From: Deltaproteobacteria bacterium
Lineage (GTDB): Bacteria > Myxococcota_C > UBA6777
Assembly: GCA_002731275.1 (NCBI GenBank)
Contig: PCBK01000130.1
Coordinates: forward strand, 1 to 64,000
DNA length: 64,000 nt
Direction of reading: 5' to 3'
The notes under the pieces were generated by a model. It made no database searches. It saw only the letters and a list, made by a program, of their open reading frames with translations, and was not told the origin of the DNA. Below, in pieces: positions 35,301-43,536 of the stretch. How positions within the stretch are numbered: the stretch's first letter is position 1; each line of letters opens with the position of its first letter. Made by a program: the position numbers and the translations under genes.

Positions 35301-35845
35301 GTTTGTTGGCAAGTTCCCTCTCCTGTACATGTCTTCTCTTCACCTGACGTACATGAAACGACATCGCCCTCCTTCACAAGCGTCCACTTTCCAGGAGTTT
35401 GAAAAACACCTCCCCACATCTTCTTTTGTTCATCAAAGGTCGAAGTGATATCGTCCCACATGTTATCCCGCCAATAGGCAAGCTTCTGCGTCTTAGAGGT
35501 CTCAGATGGCGCGATCAAGATACGCAAGGGAACCTTAGGTGTGGCCTCTAACTCGATCGTATACACATCTGTGACAACTCGCTCCTCCGTTGACGCCTCT
35601 GCGCGAATCTTCACATGGACTGACCTCTCGAATGCACCTTGAGCTGCAACAAGGCAAACCTTTTTGTCCTTATCACACAGCACACCTCCAGCAGGAGAGA
35701 ACACCCCAAGGACTTGAAAAGAATCCGTAAGTATAGGTGGTTCAGAAGGAGCTTCGACAGTTGGCTCACCAGCGCAAGCAACAAACAAGAGCGCGAGCAT
35801 ACCCAGGGTATACCACGCCCAATTGGTTCGTTTGGGAGTGTTCAT
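32330..35845 (-). CDS. MopE-type cysteine-rich lipoprotein, eight metal-binding-type repeats
   Basis: The lipobox (LALLFVAC) lipidates the mature N-terminus. Residues ~150-620 hold eight copies of C-[ND]-x-x-D-[DN]-[DN]-C-D-G-x-[VI]-D, for example CNGKDDDCDGVVDN, CNRIDDNCDGQVDE and CDGKDNDCDGKVDN, the motif of MopE-like proteins thought to bind calcium or other metals. Between repeats, G-x-W-x-x-C elements recur. A central non-repetitive region (about 650-1000) may form a beta-rich fold. The end carries four units of CGGCGxxC...G-x-C type (CGACGNICDTGFTCQQGVC). It is a large surface protein for adhesion or metal handling. AAGGAAG precedes the ATG. Confidence 0.88.
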   Translation of the reverse strand: MNTPKRTNWAWYTLGMLALLFVACAGEPTVEAPSEPPILTDSFQVLGVFSPAGGVLCDKDKKVCLVAAQGAFERSVHVKIRAEASTEERVVTDVYTIELEATPKVPLRILIAPSETSKTQKLAYWRDNMWDDITSTFDEQKKMWGGVFQTPGKWTLVKEGDVVSCTSGEEKTCTGEGTCQQTVKVCQQGKWTECTPLAVKKEEECNGKDDDCDGVVDNIEPVFCYNGPKDSAFVGLCRPGQSACVNGKWGECKGETLPATEACNRIDDNCDGQVDEGCSCVDGTTQSCGGGTGACLPGTQRCQNGRWGECTGEGKPKAEICNGKDDDCDGEIDNNLSSVCFTGPPGTEGVGECRKGKRTCVAGAWTACVGSIVPVNEVCNGKDDDCDGTIDESFPGTGQSCDSGLLGPCLVGTQACRSGYTVCVPVVKPIPEACDGKDNDCDGKVDNTCICTPGEVRVCSSDVGACKKGKQTCQAGTSWGPCIGGVEPVAETCNGVDDDCDGQVDDLPTDCYVGDPAYEGVGECNKGTRSCTNGVWTACIGSGQPSVDICNGKDDDCDGKVDEAFSRLGTPCSQTNGACKNTGEYVCLSDGSGTVCNAPMPLAPQTEVCNWKDDDCDGRIDEFTSCSYLCDSPLKLASPKHAVLFMDYLPSGERIVVGFFQTSLTYNGSVTIQPKIQKPGLYHIYVLRADFYGTVSWIKTFMSNSLNDISGAVIGKDIYVRIKLSPLSRLQLGVPHPFVAGNTNEALLTFDPQGNLLSARRDTHAKASFLRAARLQQRKNMYMQQYGGWFDDGHVRYTKKSIKVKLLKTCTNTNNTFTDSLYSYKDEIYQTDLRTGQTKLLLTVPRKVLHMAKDGRGDYIFLTVSSESAVCECGATKCYTKINRAELSIEKYNAAGKHIQTVSFGASYVAPSGSIGVYRPPWSTMLRWFMDKQRRIHILYAQGAYKGYTLFDPLSMKKQNIVQVYAPFVEQVTLDPKGHLQLWPSRIANQWTSCQSDLSYCFFQSSRCNGRCVDVLTDVKNCGGCGLACEPGETCFDGVCGPTLCAAGKIRCADGCVDITSDRVHCGACGNICDTGFTCQQGVCKQTCTAGQTMCGNTCHDLQTDDEHCSACGTACLNGSVCVGGACQCPASTTKCGNQCANTQQDANNCGGCGVACQANEICYYGKCQSP

Positions 35846-35951
35846 GTTTGACTTCCTTTACAGAAGAGATGTAATAGACCTACCAGCCACCCACATCATG
35901 TACTACCATTTTACACAAAAAACATTACACATCACATGATCAAAAAAAGTA

Positions 35952-35979
35952 TTGACGCTTAGCAAGGTGTCAGAATACT
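35952..35979 (+). promoter_or_regulatory. Promoter of the P450 gene
   Basis: TTGACG (35952-35957) and AATACT (35974-35979) are 16 nt apart, after an AT-rich stretch that could act as an UP element. Transcription near 35987 supports translation from 36015. Confidence 0.5.
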
Positions 35980-36014
35980 CTGAGGAAGTTGTTTCACAAA
36001 TTCGGAGATCGACC

Positions 36015-37412
36015 ATGCAACCAGTCAACACACCCACGACACCTGACATGACCAACGTTATCGAGACACCAGGCCCCAAACAACACTGGCCTTACCAACA
36101 CACACGCGAAATTGAACACGACCCACTCGGGCTCTTGCTACGACTCGAACGAGAGTACGGTGAAGTGGTCAAGTATCGTGTCGCCTTCTGGAATGTCTTT
36201 ATCATCAACGCCCCCGAAGGAATTAAGCGCGTCCTCGTCGACAACGTAAACAATTATACAAAAAAGAACATCGACTACCAGATCCTCAAACGCATCCTTG
36301 GAGAAGGTCTGCTTACAAGTGAAGGGGCCTTTTGGCGGCGACAAAGACGAATGATCCAGACGATCTTCACGAGACAAAGGATCGCCAGCTATGCCACCCA
36401 AATGCTCGAAGAAGTCGAAGCCATGCAGACGAGATGGCAGCCATGGATAGAGACCGGTGAGAGCTTTGATCTCGCCGAAGAGTTGATGAAGACAACGCTC
36501 AACATCGCAGGAAAGACGTTATTTGGACTCGATCTTCTCGGGACAGCTGCGACAGTCGGACACTCCTTTCGCTATCTCAACGAGTACTATGGAAGCATCG
36601 ACCTGTGGATGATGTTGTTCGGTTGGTTACCCACCACACGCAATCGCAAAGCCAGACGTTACCAAAAACAACTCGATCAACTCGTGCTGGAGATGATCGC
36701 TTCGAGGCAAAAACAGCTCGACAAAGCCCATCCCCCAAAAGAGATTGAAGATCTATTGACGTTGCTCTTGTGTGCGCGTGATGAGGAGACAGGTGAGCTG
36801 ATGTCCCCACAGCAGGTACGCGACGAGGTGATGACGCTCGTCCTCGCAGGACACGAGACGACTTCTAATGCGATGGCATGGACACTTTATGAGCTAAGTC
36901 GTCATCCAGAGGTCACGGAGAGAGTCCAAGCAGAGTTGGATGAGGTCCTCGCAGGACGTTCTCCAACCATCGAAGACCTCCCCAAACTCACTTACTGCAA
37001 CATGGTCCTGGAAGAATCGATGCGACTACACCCACCAGCGTGGGGAATCTCCAGACAGACAGAAGAAGATGACGTTGTCCTCGGCCACCACATCCCAGCC
37101 AATTCAGTCGTCATCATCTCCCCCTACGCAACGCAACGAAGCTATCGATATTGGGAGGAACCTGATACATTCAAGCCCGAGCGATTTATGGACGCAACTC
37201 ACCATAAATACAGCTACTTCCCTTTTGGAGGTGGGATGAGGATGTGTATTGGGAAACACTTCGCGATGACAGAGATGCTTTTGATGTTGGCGTCACTTTG
37301 CCAGAGGCTTCATTTTCACTGTGAAGCACCGGACGATATCGTCGAGGAACCAGTGATCACGCTGCGCCCTCTCGGTGGGTTGCCGATGTCTGTGACGAAG
37401 AGAGACAGATAG
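36015..37412 (+). CDS. Cytochrome P450 monooxygenase
   Basis: 465 residues with all P450 marks: I-helix AGHETTSN, K-helix ExxR (LEESMRLHP), PERF region (FKPERF) and haem loop FPFGGGMRMCIG with the axial Cys411. It is soluble (no N-terminal anchor) and resembles CYP102/CYP110-like bacterial fatty-acid or terpenoid hydroxylases in overall motifs, but the substrate cannot be assigned. ATG at 36015 is chosen because a promoter lies just upstream; a TTG at 35952 would overlap it. No ferredoxin or reductase gene is adjacent. Confidence 0.9.
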   Translation: MQPVNTPTTPDMTNVIETPGPKQHWPYQHTREIEHDPLGLLLRLEREYGEVVKYRVAFWNVFIINAPEGIKRVLVDNVNNYTKKNIDYQILKRILGEGLLTSEGAFWRRQRRMIQTIFTRQRIASYATQMLEEVEAMQTRWQPWIETGESFDLAEELMKTTLNIAGKTLFGLDLLGTAATVGHSFRYLNEYYGSIDLWMMLFGWLPTTRNRKARRYQKQLDQLVLEMIASRQKQLDKAHPPKEIEDLLTLLLCARDEETGELMSPQQVRDEVMTLVLAGHETTSNAMAWTLYELSRHPEVTERVQAELDEVLAGRSPTIEDLPKLTYCNMVLEESMRLHPPAWGISRQTEEDDVVLGHHIPANSVVIISPYATQRSYRYWEEPDTFKPERFMDATHHKYSYFPFGGGMRMCIGKHFAMTEMLLMLASLCQRLHFHCEAPDDIVEEPVITLRPLGGLPMSVTKRDR

Positions 37413-37443
37413 AATTGTCTGTGTGGGAATGTACGACCCAACC

Positions 37444-38421
37444 TCATTTTCTGTATTGTGAGGCTTTGGCGTGCTTCTCGTCCATGCTCTTTTTGGGGTT
37501 GATGATTCCCCATCCAGTCCGATGGTCACGGCCATCATCCTCCATGTCGATGGCTACCTTTGTGAGGTGTTCGAGCATCTCATGTTGGGTACTACAGGGG
37601 GTCTTTCCACCGGATTTTCTGTGTTTGGAGAGGATCAACGCCGCGACACCAGCGACAAATGGTGTCGCCATCGATGTGCCACTGAGCCGCGCAAACTTGT
37701 CGGGGGGATAGCAAGAGAAGACACCCTCTCCAGGTGCCATAATCACGATATTTGGACCTGTTGAGGAGAAGTCTGAGCGCTCAAGAGAGCTGTCGATCGA
37801 GCCAACACAGATGACATCTTCGTAATGTCCTGGGTATTTGATCGTGTCTGAACCTTCACCCGAGTTGCCAGCGGCGACGATCAGGATCTTGCCAGCGGCG
37901 ATGACATCCTTAACAGCTTGTTCGAGAGCATCGGAACCCTGGCTTGCGCCGAGGCTCATCGAGATAATGTCAGCTCCTTCATCAACGGCCCACTTCATAC
38001 CGTCGATAATCCACTCAAAACGACCAGAGCCATAGTTGTTGAGGACCTTTCCGATCATCAAATCGGCTTTGGGCGCGACCCCAATGACCCCAACATCGTT
38101 GTGTCTCGCGGCGACGATACCGGCACAGTGTGTACCGTGACCTTGTTTGTCCTCAACACCGTCTTTGGTAAAATCCTTGCTCGCGACGATTGCGCTCTTG
38201 AGGTCAGGGTGTGATGTGGCGATACCCGTATCGAGGACCGCGACCTTGACCCCTTCGCCTTGGGTCTTCTTCCATATATCCGGAATCCCCAGCGCTTGCA
38301 ATCCCCAGTCGATCACCTCATTGACCTCTTGAGGGGCGATCGCATCGACTGTAAAGGGTGGCAGAAATGTATCGTATTCTTTTTCTTGCGAACGAAACAG
38401 ACGACCTATCCATCCAAACAT
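37444..38421 (-). CDS. Subtilisin-like serine protease (S8), intracellular type
   Basis: Catalytic triad Asp64 (AVLDTGI), His95 (GHGTHCAG) and Ser250 (SGTSMATP), with oxyanion Asn186 (AAGNSG). The first 50 residues (MFGWIGRLFRSQEKEYDTF) show no signal peptide and no inhibitory propeptide of the usual length, so it resembles intracellular subtilisins, which have a short N-terminal extension. All motifs are intact. The C-terminus (KSMDEKHAKAS) is short. GAGGT precedes the ATG. The ~385-nt space to rlmE is divergent. Confidence 0.9.
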   Translation of the reverse strand: MFGWIGRLFRSQEKEYDTFLPPFTVDAIAPQEVNEVIDWGLQALGIPDIWKKTQGEGVKVAVLDTGIATSHPDLKSAIVASKDFTKDGVEDKQGHGTHCAGIVAARHNDVGVIGVAPKADLMIGKVLNNYGSGRFEWIIDGMKWAVDEGADIISMSLGASQGSDALEQAVKDVIAAGKILIVAAGNSGEGSDTIKYPGHYEDVICVGSIDSSLERSDFSSTGPNIVIMAPGEGVFSCYPPDKFARLSGTSMATPFVAGVAALILSKHRKSGGKTPCSTQHEMLEHLTKVAIDMEDDGRDHRTGWGIINPKKSMDEKHAKASQYRK

Positions 38422-38806
38422 ATTGGTACCTCGCTGGCTTTGGTGCGGCAGATGCTTTCCACAACACGTGCGAAAGCGGCATCGACAGAGACCACAGCAA
38501 TATCAATCGCTGTGGTGGCGTTGAGCATTTTTCTTGCAACAACCTTATCCCTCCAAAATAGAGCACCCTCAGACCGATATCAATGTTTTGCATGCGCCAT
38601 GAGCAGAACAAACTTGAGAAAATCAGGTGTTTCTCGGAGAGATACACAAGGAAGGCTTTCTTTTTGGAACGTTTTGATGATAATGCCTGATACCGTCGTA
38701 ACATGACCTGATCATGTGTTCTATTGAAAAATAGGTGTGTTACGTTCAAGATATTGCGCTTTATGTGCGACAACAACTGGAAACATCAAACCTGGATGGC
38801 ACAACC
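38422..38806. other. Divergent intergenic region with no recognised gene
   Basis: About 385 nt between the subtilase and rlmE start codons. Several short frames occur, none with codon usage or a ribosome-binding site that convinces. The region ends in a moderately AT-rich block (38640-38760) that probably holds the rlmE promoter; no clear -35/-10 pair was found. Confidence 0.5.
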
Positions 38807-39442
38807 ATGGCATTTGTGAGAAAAGATCACTTCCACAAAAAGGCAAAACAAGCGGGATTGCGTTCTCGTGCGGCCTACAAGTTGGAAGAATTAAATAAAC
38901 GATTTCATCTATTTAAACAGAACGGAAAGGTGCTAGACCTGGGCGCAGCGCCAGGTGGCTGGATGCAAGTCGCCGCCAAAGCCGTCGGCCGTCATGGTCG
39001 CGTCGTTGGTATCGACCGACTGGAGATGGACCCCCTGCCCTTCTCGCAGGCGACCATTCTCCTGGGGGATCTTCTCGATCCTATCGTACAGGAGCAGGCA
39101 CTCAAAGAGATGAATGGACCGGCAGATTGTGTGCTATCCGACATGGCTCCGAATATCACGGGGATCCGATTAACGGATTGTGCACGCTCCCACGAGCTCG
39201 CGATGATAGCGTTGAATGTCGCGAGACGCTGCCTCCGTACAGGTGGTGCGTTTGTCGTGAAGATTTTTCCTGGCGACGACCTTGAGGACTTCCGCAAAGA
39301 GATGAAACATTCCTTCCGAAAAGTCCGCACGACAAGACCTGAAGCCACTCGCAAAACGTCCTCTGAGATCTACATCATCGGAACACAATTCCGAGGCACA
39401 GAAGAACATACCCCATCAAAAGAGACAACCAGTGGCCACTAA
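38807..39442 (+). CDS. rlmE: 23S rRNA 2'-O-ribose methyltransferase RlmE (FtsJ)
   Basis: RlmE methylates U2552 of 23S rRNA. The 211-residue protein begins FVRKDHFHKKAKQAGLRSRA and carries SAM motif VLDLGAAPGGWMQV, and a K-D-K catalytic set: Lys25 (RAAYKL), Asp112 (LSDMAPN) and Lys152 (VVKIFPG). The ATG at 38807 fits the conserved N-terminus; an in-frame start at 38735 would add 24 unrelated residues. The C-terminus has a short extension (RGTEEHTPSKETTSGH). It is a single gene with housekeeping character. Confidence 0.92.
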   Translation: MAFVRKDHFHKKAKQAGLRSRAAYKLEELNKRFHLFKQNGKVLDLGAAPGGWMQVAAKAVGRHGRVVGIDRLEMDPLPFSQATILLGDLLDPIVQEQALKEMNGPADCVLSDMAPNITGIRLTDCARSHELAMIALNVARRCLRTGGAFVVKIFPGDDLEDFRKEMKHSFRKVRTTRPEATRKTSSEIYIIGTQFRGTEEHTPSKETTSGH

Positions 39443-39612
39443 GCACAACGCCATGGTCGACGCGAGCATCGACGTCGAGAAGACTTCTTTGTAAGACCAT
39501 ATTCTTTTTTCATCCAACGGCCCCAACCCTGTACAACAAGTCAACAACCACAAGCCGTTGGATTGTAAAACACAACAATCACCCCCAACAATTTTGTAGA
39601 GAGGTTGTCGAG

Positions 39613-41406
39613 ATGTCGACAAAATTCCCACACACACAAGCTACAAGGAACGCTCCCACAGGAGCCTACCGTATTCTTGGTCTGCTATGCCTCCTTTGCG
39701 TCGTTGTGATTGCAGGTTGTATCGATAACCGCAAGAGCAACCGCTCAGCGATCACTCGCCCACTCAACAGAAGCGAGAAAGCACGTATCCAACGTGCGAT
39801 GTTGAGACGTGCACCTTCTCCCCGGTTCCGCCTCAACGCGCTCCTACGTGCAGGTAGGACCCCCTCTGTGCTGGTCTACGGTCTGGACATCTCCCCCTAC
39901 CCAATCCAACGAGGTAAGAAAGTAACATTGACTTACTACCTCAAAGCGTTGCGTCGATTCCGCTCGCGCTGGGGGATCTTTCTGCACTTGCAAGCCTCTT
40001 CAGGACGTGCAGGGATCGTCAAAAACCTGGATCACCATCCCGTCGGTGGTTTGTACCACACACAACGTTGGCGAAAGAACCAGATCTTCAAGAGCACATA
40101 TAGCTTTGTGATGCCCAAGGACTTTCCAGGAAAACAAGCCTACTTTTACACGGGATTTTGGAAAGGCAACCAGCGCATGGTCATTCCCAACACCGTCTCC
40201 AATGACGGTCGCAATAGAATGCTCCTCGCAAAAGCCGCAGTCAGCGGCGCAGGTCTCGAAGCACCACTGTACATCGCCTACCGCATCGATTCTCCCATCA
40301 AAATTGATGGAAAGCTCGATGACCATGCCTGGAAACATATCCCATCGACAGGTCGCTTCCGCACCTACAACAACCGCAAAGCGCGCTTTCGCACAGAGGC
40401 CAAGATCGCCTGGGACAAAACACACCTCTACGTCTCCTACGATCTCGATGACAATGACATCTACAGCAAATACAAGAAACGCGATGACCCACTCTTCAAA
40501 CAAGAGAACGTCGAATTCTTTATCGACGCCAACCGCAACAGAAAAGACTACATCGAGCTGCAAGTCTCACCTGCTGGTGTGATCTTTGACTCTTTTTTCC
40601 AACGTTATCGATATCCTCGTCCTTGGGGTGATTTGAGCTATAACAGTGGTATGGAAGTTGGGGTCCACTTGAGAGGAACACTCAACAAAAGAGACGACCG
40701 AGATAAAGGTTGGAGTGTCGAGTTTCGTTTGCCCTTCAGCAAACTCGGCCCAGCACGTCATCTTCCCCCGAAGGACGGAGATGAATGGCTGATCAACATG
40801 TTCCGCCTCGAACGTTCGCGATACACAGGCGCACAAGACCACGCGTGGTCACCTGTCACGCTCGGTCGAGGTGGTGATTATCACCAGATCAGTCGATACG
40901 GGACACTCCGCTTCTCGACAAAGGTGGCTGGTGGACACGCTCACGCGAAGAAAGCACACCAACACAAAGCCCCTCCAACTCCCCGTATGAACGTCATCAA
41001 AAAGAAACCCGTTCGTCCCAAAGCGCTCCTCGCGCCCAAACACCTGCGCGTCAAACAACCAAGTGTCGTAAAAAAACGCACGGTGATACTCCCGTTGAGA
41101 CCACCCGTTTTGCGCTTTAAACATCGGACAGGTGTGTTACGCTTCCAACAAAAAGGGGCTGTGCCCAAGCCTCCCAAGACCTACAAGTGTCCTCCCAAAA
41201 AGCGTGGAACAAAAGGTGTTGAGATCAAGAATAAAGCGATGGTACCGACACCTCATAGGCTGGCTCCCAAGCAGCCATCTTCAACCCCACTCCCCAGAAG
41301 CGTCCCCGTCCCCCCAAGTGTCCCCAAAAAGGTCCTCCTCAAAGCCATCAAAAAGCCTTCCCCCACGACGAAGAAGACCACCTCCAAACCCACCTCACGC
41401 CCCTAA
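39613..41406 (+). CDS. Lipoprotein with CBM9-like domain and Lys/Pro-rich tail
   Basis: The lipobox (LLCVVVIAGC) is at about residue 36. Residues ~215-430 resemble a CBM9-like carbohydrate-binding module: PLYIAYRIDSPIKIDGKLDDHAW, then TEAKIAWDKTHLYVSYDLDDNDI, ENVEFFIDANRN and YIELQVSPAG. Residues ~70-210 form another beta-rich domain. From about 440 to 597 the protein is disordered, rich in Lys, Pro and Arg (PVRPKALLAPKHLRVKQPS), which may bind the anionic cell wall or lipopolysaccharide. AGAGAGG precedes the ATG. Exported to the surface; ligand unknown. Confidence 0.8.
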   Translation: MSTKFPHTQATRNAPTGAYRILGLLCLLCVVVIAGCIDNRKSNRSAITRPLNRSEKARIQRAMLRRAPSPRFRLNALLRAGRTPSVLVYGLDISPYPIQRGKKVTLTYYLKALRRFRSRWGIFLHLQASSGRAGIVKNLDHHPVGGLYHTQRWRKNQIFKSTYSFVMPKDFPGKQAYFYTGFWKGNQRMVIPNTVSNDGRNRMLLAKAAVSGAGLEAPLYIAYRIDSPIKIDGKLDDHAWKHIPSTGRFRTYNNRKARFRTEAKIAWDKTHLYVSYDLDDNDIYSKYKKRDDPLFKQENVEFFIDANRNRKDYIELQVSPAGVIFDSFFQRYRYPRPWGDLSYNSGMEVGVHLRGTLNKRDDRDKGWSVEFRLPFSKLGPARHLPPKDGDEWLINMFRLERSRYTGAQDHAWSPVTLGRGGDYHQISRYGTLRFSTKVAGGHAHAKKAHQHKAPPTPRMNVIKKKPVRPKALLAPKHLRVKQPSVVKKRTVILPLRPPVLRFKHRTGVLRFQQKGAVPKPPKTYKCPPKKRGTKGVEIKNKAMVPTPHRLAPKQPSSTPLPRSVPVPPSVPKKVLLKAIKKPSPTTKKTTSKPTSRP

Positions 41407-41444
41407 TTGCCCCGAACAACACCAATAAGATCTTCCCACACCCT

Positions 41445-43277
41445 CTAGTATTGGTCGAGCAAGTAAAAATCTTGTGTGGTTGCTTGCCCACTCGTCACCT
41501 TCACAGCGTTGACGAATCCGACAAGGTCACCTTTGTTGGGGAGTGGGTTTTGAACCTTCCAATCATCTGCATCATCGAGGAGCACATAAATCAGCCACTC
41601 TCCAGGTGGGATACCAGGGACGCTGAATTTGATCTCCTTAGCAGCATCGGTAAAGTCAACAACTGCCATCTTGTGATAAAAGACTGGACGGCTCCCGTTG
41701 TTCAACTCCGAGGGTGACTTTTCCTGGAAGAACATGAAGATGATTGGACCCTTCAGATCGCCAGCGGCTACACCTCCACGACACGCACCTGTCGTCGCGC
41801 CATGTTTACAACGACGAATGACCCCTTCAAGAGAGCCTTTTTGCAACACTTTGCACGTGTTGTCCGTGTAATCACAAGATTTTCCGCCTGTGCAGTCCGC
41901 ATCTTCGGTACACTCTACGCATGTGTAGAGTGCCGTTGAACACTTCTTTTTGGTCGCGTTGGTCGCGCAGTCTTTGTCCTCTTTACACTCCGCACAACGG
42001 GAGTATTGAAGCAAACAGATCTTGCCAACCGGGCTGCTCGCACACTCAGCATCGGACTTACAGCTTGGGCATTTACAGGCCCCCCACGTCCCTGTATCTC
42101 CAGTCTTGACATTGCAACTACGACTTCCCTTTTCTCCACCGGGACAATCGCACTCTTTGGTCTCGGACTGCTTACATGAACACAAGCAAGCGCTCCATTT
42201 GCCCTTGCCAGTCGTCGCGTCCTTCTCACATTTGCGATCCCCTTTGACTCCTGATGGACATAAACAAATATCCTTTTGTTCCTGCCCAATCGTACACGTC
42301 GGACAATTACAAACACCATCATCCCAGTAACCACTCGTAGGACAATCCATCCGAGAGAGACCACCTGACGGACAACGACAGGATTGTGTGTCACCAGATT
42401 TACAATCAGGTTGTCCGGTGCGCTTACAATTGGCACAGTCTCCCCACGAACCATCGGACTTACAAACCTGCTCGCCGATCTCTTTATCGTTACAGAGACA
42501 TTCGCGCTTGGAGCCTGAAACACCACAGCCACCAGAGCCACAGACACAGGCGAGCCATTGACCGCCTGAGCAGCTTTGTTGTCCGTCCTTGCCGTCGGTA
42601 CACTTGCATGCTTGTGTTGCGCCATTTGTGCATGGGCCTGTCGTGCATTGACAGCTGCCCCACGTCCCACCTGCACAGACACTGGTCCCCGGCGTGGAAC
42701 CACATGTACAAGAACGTTGGGCTCCGTCAGTGCAAGCTGTACAACCTGCACACGCTCCCCATTGTCCGTTGTTACAAGTTTGCTGACTCGCTCCACCGTT
42801 TGGACATTGACAGCTTTGGGTCTGTCCAGACTCACAGGACGTTGTGGTATTTCCACAACCAGCACAAGCACCCCACGCACCAGCGCTACAGGTTTGGGTC
42901 GCGACTTTATTATCCGAACACTTACACGGTAAAATTGCACCATCTTTACAAGAGCCTGCGGTACAGTCACATGCTCCCCACTGGCCTCCAGTACAAGCCT
43001 GTACACCGGGTGCTGTTCCACAGACACATGAGGCATTGCGACCATCTGTACATGTGGCTTGGGCACCACACGCACATGTCCCCCACGCGCCGCCCTGTCC
43101 ACACGTCTGTACGCCAGGCGTTGTACCACAAAGACATCCGACGATTTCGCCTTCTGCGCAATCTCGTGCAGCCCCAACCCCCGTCTCAGAACATCCAGCA
43201 AACGGACCAAGTATCAACAAAAGAAGAAAAAATATTCCCACACAAAGTGACGAACGACGAACAACACAGACCTTCAT
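41445..43277 (-). CDS. Cysteine-rich repeat lipoprotein (ten ~30-residue repeats)
   Basis: The signal peptide ends in a lipobox (LILGPFAGC). Residues ~30-400 hold ten repeats of about 30 residues with five or six cysteines, pattern C-x-x-G-x(4-5)-C-x-C-x(5)-G-x(2-4)-C-x(2-5)-G-x-W-x-x-C-x-C, for example CTDGRNASCVCGTAPGVQAC ending GQWGACDC. These W-G-x-C endings also occur in the MopE-like protein. A second Cys-rich part (420-500) and a beta-rich C-terminus (FSVPGIPPGEWLIYVLLDD) follow. The disulfide-rich surface architecture suggests adhesion or protection; no family name. ATG at 43277 is chosen for the signal peptide; GTG at 43337 lies upstream in frame. Confidence 0.8.
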   Translation of the reverse strand: MKVCVVRRSSLCVGIFFLLLLILGPFAGCSETGVGAARDCAEGEIVGCLCGTTPGVQTCGQGGAWGTCACGAQATCTDGRNASCVCGTAPGVQACTGGQWGACDCTAGSCKDGAILPCKCSDNKVATQTCSAGAWGACAGCGNTTTSCESGQTQSCQCPNGGASQQTCNNGQWGACAGCTACTDGAQRSCTCGSTPGTSVCAGGTWGSCQCTTGPCTNGATQACKCTDGKDGQQSCSGGQWLACVCGSGGCGVSGSKRECLCNDKEIGEQVCKSDGSWGDCANCKRTGQPDCKSGDTQSCRCPSGGLSRMDCPTSGYWDDGVCNCPTCTIGQEQKDICLCPSGVKGDRKCEKDATTGKGKWSACLCSCKQSETKECDCPGGEKGSRSCNVKTGDTGTWGACKCPSCKSDAECASSPVGKICLLQYSRCAECKEDKDCATNATKKKCSTALYTCVECTEDADCTGGKSCDYTDNTCKVLQKGSLEGVIRRCKHGATTGACRGGVAAGDLKGPIIFMFFQEKSPSELNNGSRPVFYHKMAVVDFTDAAKEIKFSVPGIPPGEWLIYVLLDDADDWKVQNPLPNKGDLVGFVNAVKVTSGQATTQDFYLLDQY

Positions 43278-43536
43278 TCTAGCCTCCAACACCCGCACAA
43301 AAGCAAGCCCAGGAATCAACGTGTCCCTTCTATCCACACCCTCATGTGCTCATACCACAAGCGAGGGTACCATCTTAGAAAGACAGGACGATTACATATA
43401 CGAATACACCGTTCAGGCTAACCAAAGCACCCAAAAAAATCAAGCAGCGATTTGTACTTTAGCGATTTTTATTTCGTAGATGGAAGAGAAAGAGATATTT
43501 TGGTAAGAAAAGGAATGAGCTGAAGACAAATGGACT

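Noticed and set aside
38318-38776. Minus-strand frame between subtilase and rlmE
   Set aside because: It overlaps the subtilase start, has no ribosome-binding site and no recognisable domain.
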